From NCBI GenBank assembly GCA_000381585.1, contig KB906738.1, forward strand, positions 186,001 through 250,000: 64,000 bases of DNA, written 5' to 3'. A model generated the notes under the pieces. That model saw only the letters and a list, made by a program, of their open reading frames with translations. It searched no databases and was not told the origin of the DNA. This DNA is from Acidobacteriaceae bacterium KBS 83 (GTDB taxonomy: Bacteria > Acidobacteriota > Terriglobia > Terriglobales > Acidobacteriaceae). Shown one piece after another: positions 62,501 through 64,000 of the stretch (position 1 is the first letter of the stretch; the number at the start of each line of letters is the position of its first letter). The position numbers and the translations under genes are program-made.

Positions 62501-64000
62501 CGCACAAAGTCACGGAGCTGATCGCACGTCTCCGCCACGCGCAACCCGGCGTCATGCTCATTAGTCCGCCGCCGCACCATGACATCTACTCAATCGAAGA
62601 CCTGGCGCAACTCATCTACGACCTCAAGCGCGTCAATCCCCGCGCTGCCATCGGGGTCAAGCTGGTCTCCTCTTTTGGTGTGGGCACCATCGCGGCGGGC
62701 GTCGCCAAGGCCTTCGCGGACTACATCGTCATCGCCGGCCACAGCGGCGGAACCGGCGCTTCGCCGCTCTCCAGCATCAAGCACGCAGGCAATCCCTGGG
62801 AGCTGGGCCTCGCGGAGGCGCAGCAGTCGCTTCTTGCAGAGGGTCTTCGCGGCCGTGTGCGTCTGCGCTGCGATGGCGGTCTTCAGACCGCGCGAGATGT
62901 CCTGATCGCTGCCATGCTCGGCGCGGATGAATTTGCTTTCGGTACCGCGGTGCTCGTCGCGATGGGCTGCGACATGGCGCGGCAGTGTCACCTCAACACC
63001 TGCCCCACCGGCATCGCTACCCAAAAACCCGAGCTGCGCGCGAAGTTCCGCGGCAAGCCCGAACACATCATCCGCTTCTTCGAAGGCCTCGCAGGCGATC
63101 TGCGTCACATGCTCGCCGGATTGGGCCTCGCAACTCTCGGCGATGCGGTGGGCCGCGCCGATCTGCTCGAGCAGACTCGCCGCATCGGTGCCCTCGATCT
63201 CACCCGCATGCTTGCAGCTCCGGTAGATGGTGTGCGTGCGTGGGCCGGACAGCGCAACGTGCGCCCCCAGACAGATACTCCGGTAGACGACCAGTGGCTC
63301 GAGCCAGCGCTCGCCGCTGCGCGCGAGGGCAAGCCCTTCTCTATCAGCGGCGAAATCGCAAACAGTGACCGCGCGGTCGGCGCCCGCATAGCAGGCCAGA
63401 TCGCGCTGGAACGCTTGCACCATCGCGAGCCGGCGGCGCCCATCGAGATCGAACTGCAGGGTGTCGCCGGCCAGTCTTTTGGTGCCTTTGCCGTCCCGGG
63501 CATGCGGCTCGTCTTCGAAGGACTGGCCAATGACTTTGTCGGCAAGAGCCTCAGCGGTGGGGAGATTGTTCTTCGCGCCGAGGGCGATGCTGCGCGCGAA
63601 AGCTCCCACCATGTCCTCCTCGGCAATGTCGCGTTGTACGGCGCTACCGCAGGCCGCCTGCTTGCTGCCGGACGTGCTGGCGAACGCTTCGCAGTCCGCA
63701 ACTCCGGTGCAACCGCTGTCGTCGAAGGCGTGGGCGATCACGGTTGCGAATACATGACCGGGGGCGCCGTGCTGGTGCTGGGCCGGGCGGGACAGAACTT
63801 CGGAGCGGGCATGACCGGCGGCATCGCCTGGGTGCTCGATGAGGACGGCAGCTTTGTCAGCGAGCAGCGCTATCACGCCGACTTTCTTGTGGCATCGTCG
63901 CTCGCAGACGATCCGGAATCGGCGGCACAGGTCTACGAGCTACTGAGCATTCACGCAGCAGCCGCGCTGAGTCAGCGAGCTGAGGTCCTGCTTGTCGATT
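59569..64000 (+). CDS. gltB: Glutamate synthase large subunit, partial (3' end beyond window)
   Basis: Transfers the glutamine amide to 2-oxoglutarate. About 1477 residues of roughly 1500-1550 are visible; the frame is open to the right edge. The N-terminal amidotransferase nucleophile is Cys56 in DSCGVGFVA, after a 55-residue propeptide-like lead longer than usual. The synthase part shows GEGGEDP, HSGGTGASPLSS and IKHAGNPWELGLAEAQQ, and the [3Fe-4S] motif MGCDMARQCHLNTCPTG (cysteines coded near 62968-63003). The glutamate-synthase alpha C-terminal domain has begun. No strong ribosome site precedes the ATG. Confidence 0.94.
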   Translation, partial: MANHWHPATATSASLCTDTAIPGVDARPNAHPDPSLPQPSLPPAWLLDPRFHHDSCGVGFVARVSNQPSHEVLAHALTALGRLAHRGAVAADGKSSDGVGIMTQLPRNFLLHAAGVTLKSDRTLAVGVCFFPAAVDPAPAQKTFEEALRAHRCRLLAWREVPTRPEHLGQQAMASAPRILQALISAHPADLDRRLFLARKQFERKKTAVHICSLSDSTIVYKALCAGSVLADYYADLADPAYETAFAIFHQRYATNSEPAWSRAQPLRMLAHNGEINTVWGNRARMDARASTIPAEYYPLYSPDGSDSTSLDEAVELLARNGRSVSQAVRMLVPPAKLEKVSEFMHYHADCVEPWDGPAALTFADGHLVGAALDRNGLRPCRYFITRDGLVVAGSEAGLVDLDPESVLESGRLGPGEMLVVDLKSYEVLNTREILARFDREVEYETLVSDLALTDAEGWKSGLPAERLLALQRLFGYTREDVRMVLQPMAAEGKDAVWSMGDDTPIAALARSPRPVYNYLRQRFAQVTNPPIDALREACVVQLHTRLGPWPHLLDPHARIPGLSLSSPFLSLGQVEALRERSHPLAADLPTAVLECVFSTAETLSSAIDRLCAEAIALVTGGAQLLLLTDMPAGHEKLPVPMALATGAVHHALVDAGIRTRVGLAVEAGDCRDLHHAAVLLGAGAGAVCPWLALQTAATASPEHGEQNMLKTFDLGLAKIMSKMGISVVDSYRGAHLFDSIGLNDDVIFRCLRGTPAPLGGIGFAEIEAQVRRSWQETFHPEPPVGGAPASADLPDYGWVRFRKADIAEPHAWQPQRVKVVQSSVGSVRGAVAVAEPQSLSVLTAASEAAPQMLRDMLNIRAAGPSLAEDSIESTPEITRRFIASAMSLGSLSPEAHGTITEAMNILGARSNTGEGGEDPAVWAPDPLTGGRGLHNNKIKQLASGRFGVTAEYLANAEEIEIKIAQGSKPGEGGQLPAHKVTELIARLRHAQPGVMLISPPPHHDIYSIEDLAQLIYDLKRVNPRAAIGVKLVSSFGVGTIAAGVAKAFADYIVIAGHSGGTGASPLSSIKHAGNPWELGLAEAQQSLLAEGLRGRVRLRCDGGLQTARDVLIAAMLGADEFAFGTAVLVAMGCDMARQCHLNTCPTGIATQKPELRAKFRGKPEHIIRFFEGLAGDLRHMLAGLGLATLGDAVGRADLLEQTRRIGALDLTRMLAAPVDGVRAWAGQRNVRPQTDTPVDDQWLEPALAAAREGKPFSISGEIANSDRAVGARIAGQIALERLHHREPAAPIEIELQGVAGQSFGAFAVPGMRLVFEGLANDFVGKSLSGGEIVLRAEGDAARESSHHVLLGNVALYGATAGRLLAAGRAGERFAVRNSGATAVVEGVGDHGCEYMTGGAVLVLGRAGQNFGAGMTGGIAWVLDEDGSFVSEQRYHADFLVASSLADDPESAAQVYELLSIHAAAALSQRAEVLLVD

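Noticed and set aside
62590-63876. 428-codon open frame on the minus strand
   Set aside because: It lies opposite gltB, where the plus-strand product has intact FMN and [3Fe-4S] motifs; the antisense frame is a high-GC artefact.

Overview
The window reads like a chromosomal segment of a Gram-negative soil Acidobacterium, probably of the Acidobacteriaceae/Terriglobia. Supporting signs are the moderately high GC, many outer-membrane porins and Sec/TAT-exported proteins, and families common in that group (DUF3300 with DUF2950, DUF4136, DUF4239, HdeD, a compact arginine operon and a D/K-type phosphofructokinase). No rRNA, CRISPR array, prophage or insertion sequence was found. One tRNA-Leu(UAA) is present. 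Species-level placement is inference from family content only.

Layout. 1-5.2 kb: an isoquinoline-oxidoreductase-type molybdenum enzyme (IorB cut by the window edge, IorA), a hypothetical protein, a secreted FKBP and an unrecognised membrane-anchored exported protein. 5.3-5.4 kb: tRNA-Leu. 5.5-10.8 kb: a tight minus-strand cluster with a DyP peroxidase, an outer-membrane beta-barrel, an unrecognised protein, a SthA-like flavoprotein lacking its redox cysteines and a small alpha/beta-barrel protein, with an 18-bp perfect palindrome upstream. 11-16.5 kb: exported amidohydrolase, two porins and a periplasmic glutaminase, suggesting nutrient scavenging. 17.4-18.9 kb: a class D sortase overlapping a gene for its likely LPXTG-like substrate. 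19.2-23.4 kb: a hybrid-sensor histidine kinase with two response regulators. 23.9-32.5 kb: envelope and stress accessory genes (BASS transporter, DUF4136, OmpA, DUF2950, DUF3300, DUF4239) with at least one decayed gene. 32.8-38.2 kb: lytic transglycosylase, a secreted protein, an ECF sigma factor and its zinc-finger anti-sigma factor.

38.2-64 kb is a housekeeping block with visibly higher GC. pfkA has the PPi-type active site. An arginine operon argR-C-B-D-F-G-H-argA(short) follows, with nearly every junction overlapping. Its promoter carries a perfect 14+14 bp ARG-box dyad and is followed by a terminator-like hairpin before argR. Downstream lie feoA-feoB, hdeD-like, two ABC-F genes flanking a DUF1059 gene, a cytochrome c/monooxygenase-like protein, a diguanylate cyclase, ppc, and gltB running off the right edge. 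ppc and gltB are divergent and link anaplerosis to nitrogen assimilation, which feeds glutamate to the arginine pathway.

The best candidates for something undescribed are the DyP-centred five-gene cluster with its palindromic operator, the sortase/LPKTA pair in a Gram-negative, the argR leader (operator-promoter plus possible attenuator), and a shared upstream element found before two unrelated minus-strand genes.
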